Shown: positions 8,157-18,939, numbered from the stretch's first letter. The stretch is DNA of 64,000 nucleotides from Bradyrhizobium sp. dw_78 (GCF_018449525.1 NZ_JAAVUS010000006.1:248001-312000); one strand, 5' to 3'. The notes: a model not told the origin generated them from the letters alone. Numbers and translations: made by a program.

Positions 8157-9149
8157 ATGTTATCCAGATTCCATAGAGTTACGTGGGCTGCGGCATTCAC
8201 CGCGACGCTCGTGCTGGGTCCGCAGGTCTTTGCGCAATCCGACGACGCCGATCCGGAAATGCGGATTGAGCAGCTTGAGAACCAGTTGCGGCAATTGACC
8301 GGTCAGAACGAGGAACTGCAACACCAGAACCAACTGCTCCAGGAGCGCTTGCGGGCGCTCCAGGGCGGGGCGCAAGTCGCGCCCGGTCCTCAACCGGTCC
8401 AGCCGGGAGCGCCTGCTCCGAACTATGCCGTGGCTGCTCCGGCCCAGCCCGGTCCGGCTTATAACCCGCCGCCCCAGCAGGGATATGGTCAGCAGCCGAT
8501 CGCGGCTCCCGCACCGATCTACCAGGAAGAAGCCCCGGCGCAGGGCCAGCGTCGCGGCGACGCCTTCGATCCCAGCCAGAACCCGAACGCCCCCGGCGCG
8601 CCGCGTCCGCTGGGCGGCGGCCAGATGCCGGTCACGAACGGCGCGCCGGGCGGACGGGCCCCGGGTGAACCGCTCAATCTCGGCTATCCCGGCGCCAATA
8701 ATGGCGGCGGCGGACCTCCGCCGAATGCCGCCGACGCCGGTAGCCTGACCACCCTGCCGCCGTCGGCGACGCCGCGGGACGAGTTCGATCTCGGCATCGG
8801 CTATATGGAGCGCAAGGACTATGCGCTTGCCGAGCAGACCATGCGCAATTTCGCGCAGAAATATCCGGGCGATCCCCTGGTCGCGGATTCGCAATACTGG
8901 CTGGGCGAGAGCCTGTACCAGCGCCAGCAATACCGTGATGCCGCGGAAGCTTTCCTCGCGGTGACCACCAAATACGATAAATCGGCGAAGGCGCCCGATG
9001 CGTTGCTGCGGCTCGGACAATCGCTGGCGGCGCTGAAGGAAAAGGAAGCCGCCTGCGCCGCGCTGGGCGAGGTGACACGAAAATATCCGCGCGCCTCGAG
9101 CGGCGTCAAAGCGGCCGTGGACCGGGAGCAGAAGCGGAGCAAGTGCTGA
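8157..9149 (+). CDS. cpoB: CpoB/YbgF, Tol-Pal associated coiled-coil and TPR protein
   Basis: A periplasmic protein that coordinates peptidoglycan synthesis with Tol-driven constriction. From ATG 8157 the 330-residue product has a Sec signal peptide (1-26, ending VFA), a coiled coil (about 35-70, rich in Leu/Gln heptads), a long Pro/Gly/Gln-rich linker (about 72-205), and a C-terminal TPR block (about 205-330) with YALAEQTMRNFAQKYPGD and YRDAAEAFLAVTTKY repeats. The frame opens at 7998, and ATG 8127 is an alternative; 8157 places the signal peptide at the N terminus. It lies 190 bp after pal. The linker is unusually long and proline-rich compared with the enterobacterial protein. Confidence 0.92.
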   Translation: MLSRFHRVTWAAAFTATLVLGPQVFAQSDDADPEMRIEQLENQLRQLTGQNEELQHQNQLLQERLRALQGGAQVAPGPQPVQPGAPAPNYAVAAPAQPGPAYNPPPQQGYGQQPIAAPAPIYQEEAPAQGQRRGDAFDPSQNPNAPGAPRPLGGGQMPVTNGAPGGRAPGEPLNLGYPGANNGGGGPPPNAADAGSLTTLPPSATPRDEFDLGIGYMERKDYALAEQTMRNFAQKYPGDPLVADSQYWLGESLYQRQQYRDAAEAFLAVTTKYDKSAKAPDALLRLGQSLAALKEKEAACAALGEVTRKYPRASSGVKAAVDREQKRSKC

Positions 9150-9257
9150 CGCGACGGCGCGTGCAGGCAATGCTGGGCCTGGACCGCATCTCGGCATAAA
9201 CTCGATCAGTCCTTGAAGTTTTGTCCGACGCGTTTTCTCCACGCGCAGCCGCGAGCC

Positions 9258-10310
9258 ATGCCCGACTCTGAGCATTCCGTGATCTCGGCGCAGGACGCCA
9301 AACGCCTGTTCGCGGCGCTGCGGGCCGCGCCGGCCCTGGTGCTTGCGGTGTCCGGCGGCCCCGATTCCACCGCGCTGATGTGGCTTGCGGCGCGCTGGCG
9401 ACGGAATTTGGCGCACGGTCCGCGGCTCATCGCCGTGACCATCGATCACGGCTTGCGCGCGGAGGCCGCGCGCGAGGCGCGCGACGTCAAGCGGCTGGCG
9501 CAGAGCCTCGGCCTGCCGCATCGGACGATGCGCTGGCGAGGCGCCAAGCCGAAAACCGGATTGCCGGCGGCAGCGCGGGCGGCGCGCTACAAATTGCTCG
9601 CGGAGGCGGCGCGGACATCCGGTGCGACCCACATTCTCACCGCGCACACCCGTGACGACCAGGCCGAGACATTGTTGATGCGGATGTTGCGCGGCAGCGG
9701 CATCGCCGGGCTCGCGGCGATGGCCTCCCAGTCCGAGCGCGAGGGCGTGCTGCTGGCGCGTCCGTTTCTGGGTGTTTCCAAATCGCAACTGGTCGCAACG
9801 CTTAAAAAAGCAAAAATCGGTTTCGCCGAAGATCCCACCAATCGCGACCTGAATTTCACCCGGCCAAGGCTTCGCGCCCTGATGCCGGCGCTCGCGGCCG
9901 AAGGCGGCGACGCCCGCACTCTGGTGCGGCTAGCTTCGAGGCTCGCCCGCGCCAATGCTGCCGTGGAGGTTCTGGCCGATGGCGCCGAGCGCTACCTCGC
10001 ATTGGCGGGTGGCGCAGCCTCGCCTGCGCGGCTGGACGCCAGGGTGTTCGACTTCGCCGCTTTTGCCGGCCTTCCGGAGGAAGTCCGCATCCGGCTGTTG
10101 CAGCGCGCGATCGATCGTTTCGGGCATGAGGGGCCGGCGGAACTCGGCAAGATCGAAGGGCTGCTGTTGGCGTTGGATCAGGCCGGCGCAAGGCAAAGCG
10201 GAAAAGGGCGGTTCAGTCTGAAGCAGACCCTTGCCGGCGCCCTGATCAGCTTGGTTGGCGGCCGGATCCGCGTTGAGCCGGCGCCACCCCGCCGCCGCCG
10301 GGGCGATTGA
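9258..10310 (+). CDS. tilS: TilS, tRNA(Ile)-lysidine synthase
   Basis: TilS modifies cytidine 34 of the CAU-anticodon tRNA(Ile) with lysine, using ATP, so that the tRNA reads AUA. The 350-residue product shows the PP-loop SGGPDS at 32-37, AVTIDHGLR, the conserved LTAHTRDDQAET loop and MRMLRGSG, and a C-terminal part that is shorter than in enteric TilS. ATG 9258 follows GCGAGCC; the frame reaches back to a TTG at 9213, which would add residues before the domain with no support. It lies between cpoB and ftsH, a conserved alphaproteobacterial order. Cytoplasmic and expected to be essential. Confidence 0.93.
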   Translation: MPDSEHSVISAQDAKRLFAALRAAPALVLAVSGGPDSTALMWLAARWRRNLAHGPRLIAVTIDHGLRAEAAREARDVKRLAQSLGLPHRTMRWRGAKPKTGLPAAARAARYKLLAEAARTSGATHILTAHTRDDQAETLLMRMLRGSGIAGLAAMASQSEREGVLLARPFLGVSKSQLVATLKKAKIGFAEDPTNRDLNFTRPRLRALMPALAAEGGDARTLVRLASRLARANAAVEVLADGAERYLALAGGAASPARLDARVFDFAAFAGLPEEVRIRLLQRAIDRFGHEGPAELGKIEGLLLALDQAGARQSGKGRFSLKQTLAGALISLVGGRIRVEPAPPRRRRGD

Positions 10311-10444
10311 GCCAAATCAACGTCAGGCTGTCATGGCCCGGTACGGTCTGCGAAACCTTAACCACCCCGGGGAAACGCCGGCCCTGACGCCATTATTTGA
10401 ACGGGAATCGCACTAGAATGCGCTAAATAGTCCTGTGCAGTTCC

Positions 10445-10472
10445 CTTGGCAGCGCCCGGGGCGACACTTAGA
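10445..10472 (+). promoter_or_regulatory. possible RpoH (sigma-32) type promoter upstream of ftsH
   Basis: CTTG at 10445-10448 and CTTAGA at 10467-10472, with an 18-base gap between CTTG and the second element, resemble the alphaproteobacterial heat-shock promoter (CTTG ... CYTAT). It is about 95 bp before the ftsH start. ftsH is a heat-shock gene in several bacteria, which fits. The match is imperfect, so this is a suggestion only. Confidence 0.3.
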
Positions 10473-10567
10473 TTGTGCAATGGTCGACCAGGGGATTCCC
10501 CTCGAGGCTGCCCAAGAGACTGCCAAGGACATGAGGCCGCGATCCGCGCGACCACGAAGGAAGATCG

Positions 10568-12490
<1,923 letters not shown>

Positions 12491-12509
12491 TTGCGCTATC
12501 GTTGAATCT

Positions 12510-12539
12510 AAAAAACGCGGCGGTGACGCCGCGTTTTTT
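12510..12539 (+). terminator. intrinsic terminator after ftsH
   Basis: Perfect hairpin: arm AAAAAACGCGGCG (12510-12522), loop GTGA, arm CGCCGCGTTTTTT (12527-12539), giving a G+C-rich stem followed by six T. It starts 20 bp after the ftsH stop. The A-run on the other side could let it work in both directions. Confidence 0.92.
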
Positions 12540-12758
12540 ATGCGCAAATGATGCTGCCGGATTGACCCGTCATCAGCCAATCGGGATCTTTCCCAATCCG
12601 TGCCGTCCGATTCCGAACCTTAATTAAGATTTCCTCAACGCCGCAGGCTCTATTGCTTGAGAGCGTGTACTGAACAGTGCGCGAGGAAGGATGTCGCGTG
12701 GCCGCGTCGATTTCGGCAATTGCTCCAGACCAAAGCAGCCCTCCGAAGGAATGCCACC

Positions 12759-14042
12759 ATGCAGGCCATTGAGCGGGGCGTGGTTGCGGATCAGAGCGTG
12801 CGGCAAGAATCTCGGATCGTTTATCTGGAATCGATCAGAGGCCTTGCCGCTTTGCAGGTTTTGCTGCTGCATTTTTTGGCCGCGTTTGCTCCGGACCTGG
12901 TCTATTCACTCCCCTCAACCGCAACCGTCGCAGCATACGTTCACCTGTCGCCGCTATATTTCATTTATGACGGCTACTCGGCGGTCTATATTTTCTTTGC
13001 CCTCAGCGGTTACGTTTTGACTCGTTCATTCGAGCGGAATCCAGCCACGCCAATCCCGCAAATCTTGGGCCGGATCGTCCGTCTCGGCCTGCCGGCTGCT
13101 GCCGCGGTGTCGGTGGCCGCGATGGTGATGCTGGCGTTTGGCAAGCCCAACGTGCAGGCCGGCGAACTTACCGGTTCGGCCTGGTTTGCGAGCCAATGGA
13201 ACGCAGAGGTTTCGGTGCTTTCGGTCATCAGGGACGGTACCGTCAACGCTTTGTTCCTCGGTTATCGTGGATTGCCTGGCGTCGCGTTCCTGGCGCCGTG
13301 GCAGCAGGCGGTCGATCAATCTTTCGTGGCGCCGCTGTGGACGCTGAGCATCGAGTTTTACGGCTCGATGATCGTGCTCATGCTCTGCTGGTGCGCCCGG
13401 CGATCACGCGCCTTGTGGTGGTCGGCCCTGTTGTTGGGCACGATCTTTACGGCACGCAGTGCTTACCTCTGTTTTTTCGTCGGTCACCTTCTGGCTGCAT
13501 TCTCATGCGCTGAAAGGCCCGCTCCGGCCAGCAAGCTGTTGCCGGTGTTCTGTATCGCGTTCGGCGTTTTCTGGTGCGTGCTCGCTGAAATCTGGCAACC
13601 GGAATGGCTGCGAATGCTCTGCTCGAGTCCAACCTATTTGTTGTTTCCCGGTCAGTTCGCGCCGATGCAGCAGAAGACGTTCGGTGCGATCCTGGTGCTG
13701 GTTGGAATCATCAATCTTGAGGCTGCGCGAAGTTTCCTGTCCACGCCGTGGTTGATCGCGCGGTCCAAATTGTCGTTCCCGCTTTATCTGATTCACTGGC
13801 CAGTCCTGTTTGGACCGTCAGCGGCTTTGTTCCTGTTGTTGAACGGCATGATCGGGCTGGAATTATCGCGCCTCAGCGCGATCGTCGCCGGGATTTGCCT
13901 TGCATTCCTCGCCAGTGTCTTTTTTCTTCCGGTCGATCACCGTGCCCTGGAGTGGTCGAGAGCATTGCGGAAACGGATGTCATTTGGTTCTTCGCGGGAA
14001 GGATCTGGCATGCGGTCGTTGCATCCAATGGCAGCCGAATGA
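12759..14042 (+). CDS. acyltransferase-3 family membrane protein (OafA/YrhL-like)
   Basis: A 427-residue polytopic protein that in this family transfers acyl groups (often acetyl) to surface sugars such as O-antigen, capsule or exopolysaccharide. Seen: the N-terminal motif IVYLESIRGLAALQVLLLHF with the family's conserved histidine in the first helix, FFALSGYVLTRSF, a catalytic-type loop PLWTLSIEFYGS, and about ten hydrophobic helices. ATG 12759 has AAGGA 8 bases upstream; the open frame begins earlier at 12657 without one. No sugar-polymer genes are nearby, so the acceptor is unknown. Sampled rows are about 45-55% GC, clearly below the flanking genes, which suggests relatively recent acquisition. 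Confidence 0.85.
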   Translation: MQAIERGVVADQSVRQESRIVYLESIRGLAALQVLLLHFLAAFAPDLVYSLPSTATVAAYVHLSPLYFIYDGYSAVYIFFALSGYVLTRSFERNPATPIPQILGRIVRLGLPAAAAVSVAAMVMLAFGKPNVQAGELTGSAWFASQWNAEVSVLSVIRDGTVNALFLGYRGLPGVAFLAPWQQAVDQSFVAPLWTLSIEFYGSMIVLMLCWCARRSRALWWSALLLGTIFTARSAYLCFFVGHLLAAFSCAERPAPASKLLPVFCIAFGVFWCVLAEIWQPEWLRMLCSSPTYLLFPGQFAPMQQKTFGAILVLVGIINLEAARSFLSTPWLIARSKLSFPLYLIHWPVLFGPSAALFLLLNGMIGLELSRLSAIVAGICLAFLASVFFLPVDHRALEWSRALRKRMSFGSSREGSGMRSLHPMAAE

Positions 14043-14229
14043 GCCGGACGCGGACCACAAGGCATTGAAGCGCCCCCTTCAAATCTGCCCACCTTTGCAT
14101 CTTGTCATTTCGCCTGAATAGTTGTTCAGTTCTTCATGGCGATTTGTTCCAGATCGCTAAAATCATCGAAAGCGGCGCTGCATGGTCGGACCCGTCCGGC
14201 CTTGCGCACAGGGGCGGGAAACGCGTCAC

Positions 14230-14904
14230 ATGGTCTATCGACGAACTCATCAGGTGGTAAAGCGCCTTGCGGCGCGGCGAAGTGCTATTCTGGCGGCGGC
14301 GCGCCATGCCGCGGCCGACGGGGGAATGGCCGCGGTCCAGATCGCGCCGGTTGCGGTCCGGGCCAATGTCGCGGCCGGCACCGTCTACCGCTATTTTCCC
14401 TCCAAGGCAGACCTGATTTCGGAACTGATCGCAGACGTGTCGCGCGACGAACTGGCGGCGATCCGCCGCGCGGCGGATGCGGCGCCGGGACCGTCCTCGG
14501 CCCTGGCAGCGGCCGTGACCACGGTCGCTGTGCATGTGCTGTCGCAGCGCAAGCTCGCCTGGGGCATCCTGGCTGAGCCGGTCGATGTCGACGTCACCGC
14601 CTCGCGGCTGGCGAGCCGGCGCGAGATCGCCGGCGAGATTGCAACCCGGATCGAGGCTGCGGTCCGCGCCGGACATCTTCCGGCACAGGACACCGCCGTT
14701 GCCGCCACCGCGTTGCTTGGCGCGCTGCATGAAGCCCTGGTCGGGCCGCTGGCCCCGGACAATCTGGATGATCAGGCCAAATTGCGTGACGCCGTTCAGA
14801 CCGTCACACTCCTGGCCCTGCGCGCTGTCGGCGTGATGGATGCCCGCGCCCGCGGCCTGGTGGTGCAGGCGGCGATGCCGGCGAAAGTGTTGGTCGGTGC
14901 GTAA
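14230..14904 (+). CDS. TetR/AcrR-family transcriptional regulator
   Basis: A 224-residue regulator. The N-terminal helix-turn-helix (about 10-60) includes ILAAARHAAADGG and the typical recognition segment VAAGTVYRYFPSKADLISEL. The C-terminal ligand-binding half is Ala-rich and helical with no recognisable effector motif. ATG 14230 was chosen because it places the DNA-binding domain at the N terminus; the frame opens at 14182. It stands alone between the acyltransferase and the OsmC gene on the same strand; TetR proteins usually repress a neighbour, but no target operator was identified. Confidence 0.88.
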   Translation: MVYRRTHQVVKRLAARRSAILAAARHAAADGGMAAVQIAPVAVRANVAAGTVYRYFPSKADLISELIADVSRDELAAIRRAADAAPGPSSALAAAVTTVAVHVLSQRKLAWGILAEPVDVDVTASRLASRREIAGEIATRIEAAVRAGHLPAQDTAVAATALLGALHEALVGPLAPDNLDDQAKLRDAVQTVTLLALRAVGVMDARARGLVVQAAMPAKVLVGA

Positions 14905-15038
14905 AAGGCAACGGCCGATGACATCGCTTTGACGCATCCATCCCGTTAAGATGGCGAGCTCGCTGTGAAGCCGGCGATCCGTCAAACGTTGGAGCCTTTC
15001 GGCTCTGATGGAACCAGAACCGGAGTTTACCTCTTTTA

Positions 15039-15116
15039 GTTTGGCGCGTTTTGTGCATGCGAACTGGAAGCCACTTCGCTATCCAAGTCCGGGGCAGGCT
15101 TTCGCTCGAAAACGCT
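15039..15116 (-). repeat. diverged copy of the GCGTTTTCGAGCG dispersed repeat
   Basis: Read on the minus strand, this resembles the repeat at 18821 and 48721. Matching parts are GTTTGGCGCGTTTTGTGCATG and CACTTCGCT on the left, and CGCTCGAAAACGCT on the right, separated by an inserted piece of about 22 bases that begins and ends at a repeated TTCGCT. It ends 16 bp before the osmC start and so lies in its leader. Confidence 0.55.
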
Positions 15117-15132
15117 TTGGAAGGAGCGATAA

Positions 15133-15558
15133 ATGCCAACGACATCAGGATCCGCCAAATGGCAGGGCGGCATCAAAGACGGCAAGGGCGCGATCTCGAC
15201 CAAGAGCGGTGCGCTGAATGACTATCCTTATGGCTTCGCCAGCCGTTTCGAAGGCAAGCCCGGCTCAAATCCGGAAGAATTGATCGGGGCCGCGCACGCC
15301 GCCTGTTTTACGATGGCGCTGTCGCTGATCCTCGGCGAGGCCAAGCTCACCGCCGAGCATATGGAGACCAAGGCGGACGTCACGCTCGAGAAGGTGGCCG
15401 ATGGCTTTGCCATCACCTCGGTGCATCTGGCCCTGAGCGCGAAAATTTCGGGTGCCACCAAGGAGCAATTCGAAGAACTGGCGGGCAAGGCGAAGGCCGG
15501 CTGCCCGGTGTCGAAACTGCTCAACACCAAGATCACGCTGGCCGCGACGTTGCTCTGA
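15133..15558 (+). CDS. OsmC-family peroxiredoxin
   Basis: A 141-residue small peroxidase that reduces organic hydroperoxides with a pair of cysteines. Both expected cysteines are present: AAHAACFTMAL (Cys about 57) and KAGCPVSKLL (Cys about 120). Length matches the OsmC subgroup. A GGAAGGAG ribosome site lies just before the ATG. The transcript would run toward pyk, which is read from the other strand; a short palindromic repeat lies between the two stop codons. It is cytoplasmic. No regulator of the OhrR type is adjacent. Confidence 0.92.
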   Translation: MPTTSGSAKWQGGIKDGKGAISTKSGALNDYPYGFASRFEGKPGSNPEELIGAAHAACFTMALSLILGEAKLTAEHMETKADVTLEKVADGFAITSVHLALSAKISGATKEQFEELAGKAKAGCPVSKLLNTKITLAATLL

Positions 15559-15572
15559 AGTTGAATGCTGAA

Positions 15573-15613
15573 GTCATTCTGGGTCTGGTGCTAACGCACC
15601 ATCCCGGAATGAC
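15573..15613. repeat. short palindromic repeat (GTCATTCyGGG family), copy A
   Basis: Outer arms GTCATTCTGGG and CCCGGAATGAC pair with one mismatch. An inner hairpin GGTGC-taac-GCACC is perfect. It lies between the convergent osmC and pyk genes, where the folded RNA could stabilise or end both transcripts. Related copies are at 29257 and 52414. Confidence 0.75.
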
Positions 15614-15638
15614 GGCGGATGGCCGCAAGACCTTTGCC

Positions 15639-17075
15639 TTACATATCGGCGTCGGTGTTGGGGCCGACATAGGCGATGCGCACCATGTTGGTCGTGCCGG
15701 GAGTGCCGAGCGGCACGCCCGCGACGATGATGATGCGCTGCCCGGCCTTGGCGAAGCCGTCGCGAAACGCGATCGAACCGGCGCGGTTGACCATGTCGTC
15801 CTGGTCCTGGGCATCTTCCGCGACCACGCAATGCACGCCCCAGACCACCGATAATCTGCGTCCCGTGACCAGATTGGGCGTGATCGCCACCACCGGTGGC
15901 TTTGGCCGCTCGCGCGCGACGCGCAAGGCGGTCGATCCGGAACTGGTCCAGCAGATGATCGCGGACAGATCGAGCGTCTCGGCGATCTGCCGCGCGGCGT
16001 CGGCGATCGCGTCGCCGACGGTCGGCTCCGGCTCGGCGCGCTGCGCGTTGAGCACACCGCGGTAGGTCGGGTCGCGCTCCACTTCCTCGCCGATCCGGTT
16101 CATCGTCGATACCGCCTCGACCGGAAACTTGCCGGCGGCGGATTCCGCCGACAGCATGATCGCATCCGCCCCTTCGTAAACGGCGGTGGCGACGTCGGAG
16201 ACCTCGGCGCGCGTGGGCACCGGGCTCTGGATCATCGATTCCAGCATTTGCGTCGCGACCACCACCGGCTTGCCGGCGCGCCGCGCCAGCCGCGTCATCT
16301 GCTTCTGCAGGCTCGGCACCCGCTCCAGCGGCAATTCGACGCCGAGATCGCCGCGCGCCACCATCAGGGCGTCGGACGCTTCCAGGATGTCGGGGAGCCG
16401 GTCGATCGCCTGCGGCTTTTCGATCTTGGACATCACCGAAGCCCGGCCGCGGATCAGTTTCTTGGCCTCGGTGACGTCTTCGGCGCGCTGCACGAAGGAG
16501 AGCGCGATCCAGTCGACGCCGGTGACCAGCGCCGCTTCGAGGTCGGCGCGATCCTTTGGCGTCATGGCGGAGACGGGCAGATCGGTGTCGGGCAGGCTGA
16601 CGCCCTTGCGGTCCGACATCCTGCCGCCGATCACGACACGGGTCACTGCGCGCTCGGGCGAGGTTTCCTCGGCGATCAGACGCACCTTGCCGTCGTCGAG
16701 CAGCAGCGCGTGGCCCGGCTTGAGGGCGGCGAGAATTTCAGGGTGCGGAAGCTGGACGCGGGTATTGTCGCCCGGCGTCTTATCGGAATCCAGCACGAAG
16801 CGTTCGCCATTGTTGAGCTGGATCGCGCCTTCCGCGAACGAACCCAGGCGCAGCTTCGGCCCCTGAAGATCGACCAGGATGCCGATCGGCCGGCCATAGC
16901 TGCTCTCGACGCCGCGAATGGTCTTGACCAGTTCGCGCATCTTGTCGTGCGAGGTGTGGCTCATGTTGATGCGGAAGACGTCGGCGCCGGCTTCGAACAA
17001 CCGCCGGATCATTGCGCTGTCGGACGATGCCGGTCCGAGCGTAGCCAGGATCTTGATGCGGCGCAGGCGTCTCAT
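15639..17075 (-). CDS. pyk: pyruvate kinase
   Basis: Catalyses phosphoenolpyruvate + ADP to pyruvate + ATP, the last step of glycolysis. The 478-residue product begins MRRLRRIKILATLGPASSD. It shows FRINMSHTSH (substrate site), DLQGPKLRLG, the B domain, the catalytic MSKIEKPQAID with its lysine, MVARGDLGVE, and ATQMLESM. The C-terminal domain ends GTTNMVRIAYVGPN. The frame runs upstream to 17513, but that extension is the neighbouring gene read in another frame. ATG 17075 overlaps the TGA of the DUF1036 gene (ATGA), so the two are probably co-translated. Confidence 0.96.
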   Translation of the reverse strand: MRRLRRIKILATLGPASSDSAMIRRLFEAGADVFRINMSHTSHDKMRELVKTIRGVESSYGRPIGILVDLQGPKLRLGSFAEGAIQLNNGERFVLDSDKTPGDNTRVQLPHPEILAALKPGHALLLDDGKVRLIAEETSPERAVTRVVIGGRMSDRKGVSLPDTDLPVSAMTPKDRADLEAALVTGVDWIALSFVQRAEDVTEAKKLIRGRASVMSKIEKPQAIDRLPDILEASDALMVARGDLGVELPLERVPSLQKQMTRLARRAGKPVVVATQMLESMIQSPVPTRAEVSDVATAVYEGADAIMLSAESAAGKFPVEAVSTMNRIGEEVERDPTYRGVLNAQRAEPEPTVGDAIADAARQIAETLDLSAIICWTSSGSTALRVARERPKPPVVAITPNLVTGRRLSVVWGVHCVVAEDAQDQDDMVNRAGSIAFRDGFAKAGQRIIIVAGVPLGTPGTTNMVRIAYVGPNTDADM

Positions 17076-17707
17076 GGCTTGTTTCCAGGCGCAGCGGCGG
17101 GCGGCGGACCGGGCGTGCCCGGAGGCGGCGTTCCGCCCGGGCTGTTGGGCAGGCTGGGGACCGTGCCCGGCGGACCCGACATGCCCGGAAGGCCGCCCGG
17201 GGCATTCGGATCGACCGTTCCGGGAATCCCGGGCAGGCGCTGCGCGGGCTGCTGCTCGCTGGATTCGGTGAGCTGCACGGTCCAGGCGCGCTGCTCGCCG
17301 GTGTCGACCTCGAAGAAGCCGGTGCGGTCGAAACCGCGCGCCAGGCAATTCTCGGTGCCCTTGATGGTGAATTCCTTGTCGCGCGAGCACATGAAGGCCT
17401 GCCCCGACCATTCGCCGCCGCGGTCGTAGTCGAGCGCGTAAATGTAATAATACCGCGCGATCAACGTGCCCTTCAGCAACGTTTCGCAACTGCGAGAGGA
17501 TACGTTCCACCAACCCTCGGTGGTCCAGCCGTCTGCATCCTTGTAGCCCAACGCGACGCCGACCCGGCTTGCGGTGTTATTGCAGAGACGAAAGTCCGCG
17601 GCGGCGGGACTGTTCCACAAACAGCTCAGCAGCAGCGCCAGCACCGGCATCAAGCCGGCGGCGACGCGTGTGGATGGGCGGGGCTGTCGGGGAATGTCAG
17701 CGACCAT
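17072..17707 (-). CDS. secreted DUF1036 protein with Pro/Gly-rich tail
   Basis: A 211-residue protein of unknown function. A signal peptide covers about 1-37 (hydrophobic core MPVLALLLSCLWNSPAAA). The DUF1036 domain (about 38-150) starts DFRLCNNTASRVGVALGYKD and carries cysteines at RSCETLL, FMCSRDKE and ENCLARG that could pair in the periplasm. The last 60 residues are collagen-like in composition, with many GTP, GPP and PGG triplets. It overlaps pyk by 4 bases and precedes it in the same transcript. The pairing with pyk is recurrent in this group by general knowledge; a functional link is not evident. Confidence 0.85.
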   Translation of the reverse strand: MVADIPRQPRPSTRVAAGLMPVLALLLSCLWNSPAAADFRLCNNTASRVGVALGYKDADGWTTEGWWNVSSRSCETLLKGTLIARYYYIYALDYDRGGEWSGQAFMCSRDKEFTIKGTENCLARGFDRTGFFEVDTGEQRAWTVQLTESSEQQPAQRLPGIPGTVDPNAPGGLPGMSGPPGTVPSLPNSPGGTPPPGTPGPPPAAAPGNKP

Positions 17708-17892
17708 TGAGCGAAACTATATCCGTTCTCCGACGATCTCGCGTGAGCTGGAAGGCGCTGTCAACGGTCGGGTGGCGGCCGGCGGCCAAAATTCCTACTA
17801 TTGGAACTCTGGTATCGCTGGCATATGGCAGAATCTGTGACAGTGCCCAATTAATATCCAGTATCCTTTGCGTGAAATGGCGAGAGAACGAC

Positions 17893-18195
<303 letters not shown>

Positions 18196-18483
18196 TTTTC
18201 CGCATCGTTATCTGAAGGTGTCGCCGCCCTGCTTCATTGCAAAGCATGGCGGGGATCGGTGATTCTCGGCCCGCCCTCGCCGCGAAAGGATGAGGAAGCG
18301 GAAGCCCGATCGCCGCGATCAACAGCTTTCTTTTTCATATGCAGGAAGGTGTGGGCGCGCTGTGGATGAGCGTGATGTTTTCTTGACGTAAGCCGCCGCA
18401 AACTTGAGGGTCGTTCCACGAGTTGGCGTGCGGCAGGGCCGCTGACGTCGATGCCCCATCATCAGTTCACTCAGGAGTACCCG

Positions 18484-18756
18484 ATGGCCACCACTGCTGC
18501 CGCGGTCAAGGAAGAGCCCGCGACAAAATTCGCGAAAGACCAGCTCAAGGCCATCGTCGAACGTATCGAGCGGCTGGAAGAAGAAAAGAAGACAATCTCG
18601 GATGATATCCGCGACGTCTATGCCGAAGCCAAGGGCAACGGCTACGACGTCAAGGCGTTGCGCACGATCGTGCGGCTGCGCAAGCAGGACGCCAATGAGC
18701 GCGCCGAGCAGGAAACCATCCTGGAGACCTATATGCAGGCGCTGGGAATGCTGTGA
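18484..18756 (+). CDS. gapR: GapR-family (DUF2312) nucleoid-associated protein
   Basis: A 90-residue DNA-binding protein. In Caulobacter the family member GapR binds overtwisted AT-rich DNA ahead of replication and transcription forks. The product shows the typical core KFAKDQLKAIVERIERLEEEKKTI followed by DIRDVYAEAKGNGYDVKALRTIVRLRK, forming long helices that dimerise. ATG 18484 has AGGAG with 6-base spacing; an in-frame ATG at 18451 would add 11 residues without a ribosome site. It stands alone with 288 bp upstream, where nothing else was identified. Confidence 0.9.
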   Translation: MATTAAAVKEEPATKFAKDQLKAIVERIERLEEEKKTISDDIRDVYAEAKGNGYDVKALRTIVRLRKQDANERAEQETILETYMQALGML

Positions 18757-18820
18757 CGGCAGGCTAATCACGGCCTTTCCAGCGGAGCACCGGCAAATTG
18801 CCTGCCGTGTGTTTGAGCCG

Positions 18821-18878
18821 GAGCGTTTTCGAGCGCAGTGGATACCGGTTCGCGCGAAGAAAATGCGTCAAACCAAAA
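18821..18878 (+). repeat. dispersed repeat GCGTTTTCGAGCG ... GCGTCAAA, copy 1
   Basis: A stretch of about 57 bases nearly identical (about six differences by eye) to 48721-48776. It includes GCGTTTTCGAGCG, GTGGAT, CCGGTTCGCG and GCGTCAAA. It sits after gapR, directly before the terminator-like hairpin. A diverged inverted copy lies at 15039 and a short partial one at 44051. Confidence 0.75.
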
Positions 18879-18934
18879 ATATGACAGCCCGGCTCTGATT
18901 GAATCACAGCCAAGCTCTCATATTTTTTTGGTTT
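18871..18934. terminator. bidirectional terminator-like hairpin between gapR and the DUF882 gene
   Basis: AACCAAAAATATGA (18871-18884) is the inverse complement, with small slippage, of TCATATTTTTTTGGTT (18918-18933). An inner stem GGCTCTGATT/AATCACAGCC (18891-18911) stacks inside it. The outer arms give a T-run on both strands, as expected for a shared terminator of two convergent genes. Confidence 0.6.
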
Positions 18935-18939
18935 GGGCT

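Noticed and set aside
17076..17513. N-terminal extension of pyruvate kinase to 17513
   Set aside because: The sequence is the DUF1036 gene read in another frame; a normal pyruvate kinase N terminus begins at 17075.
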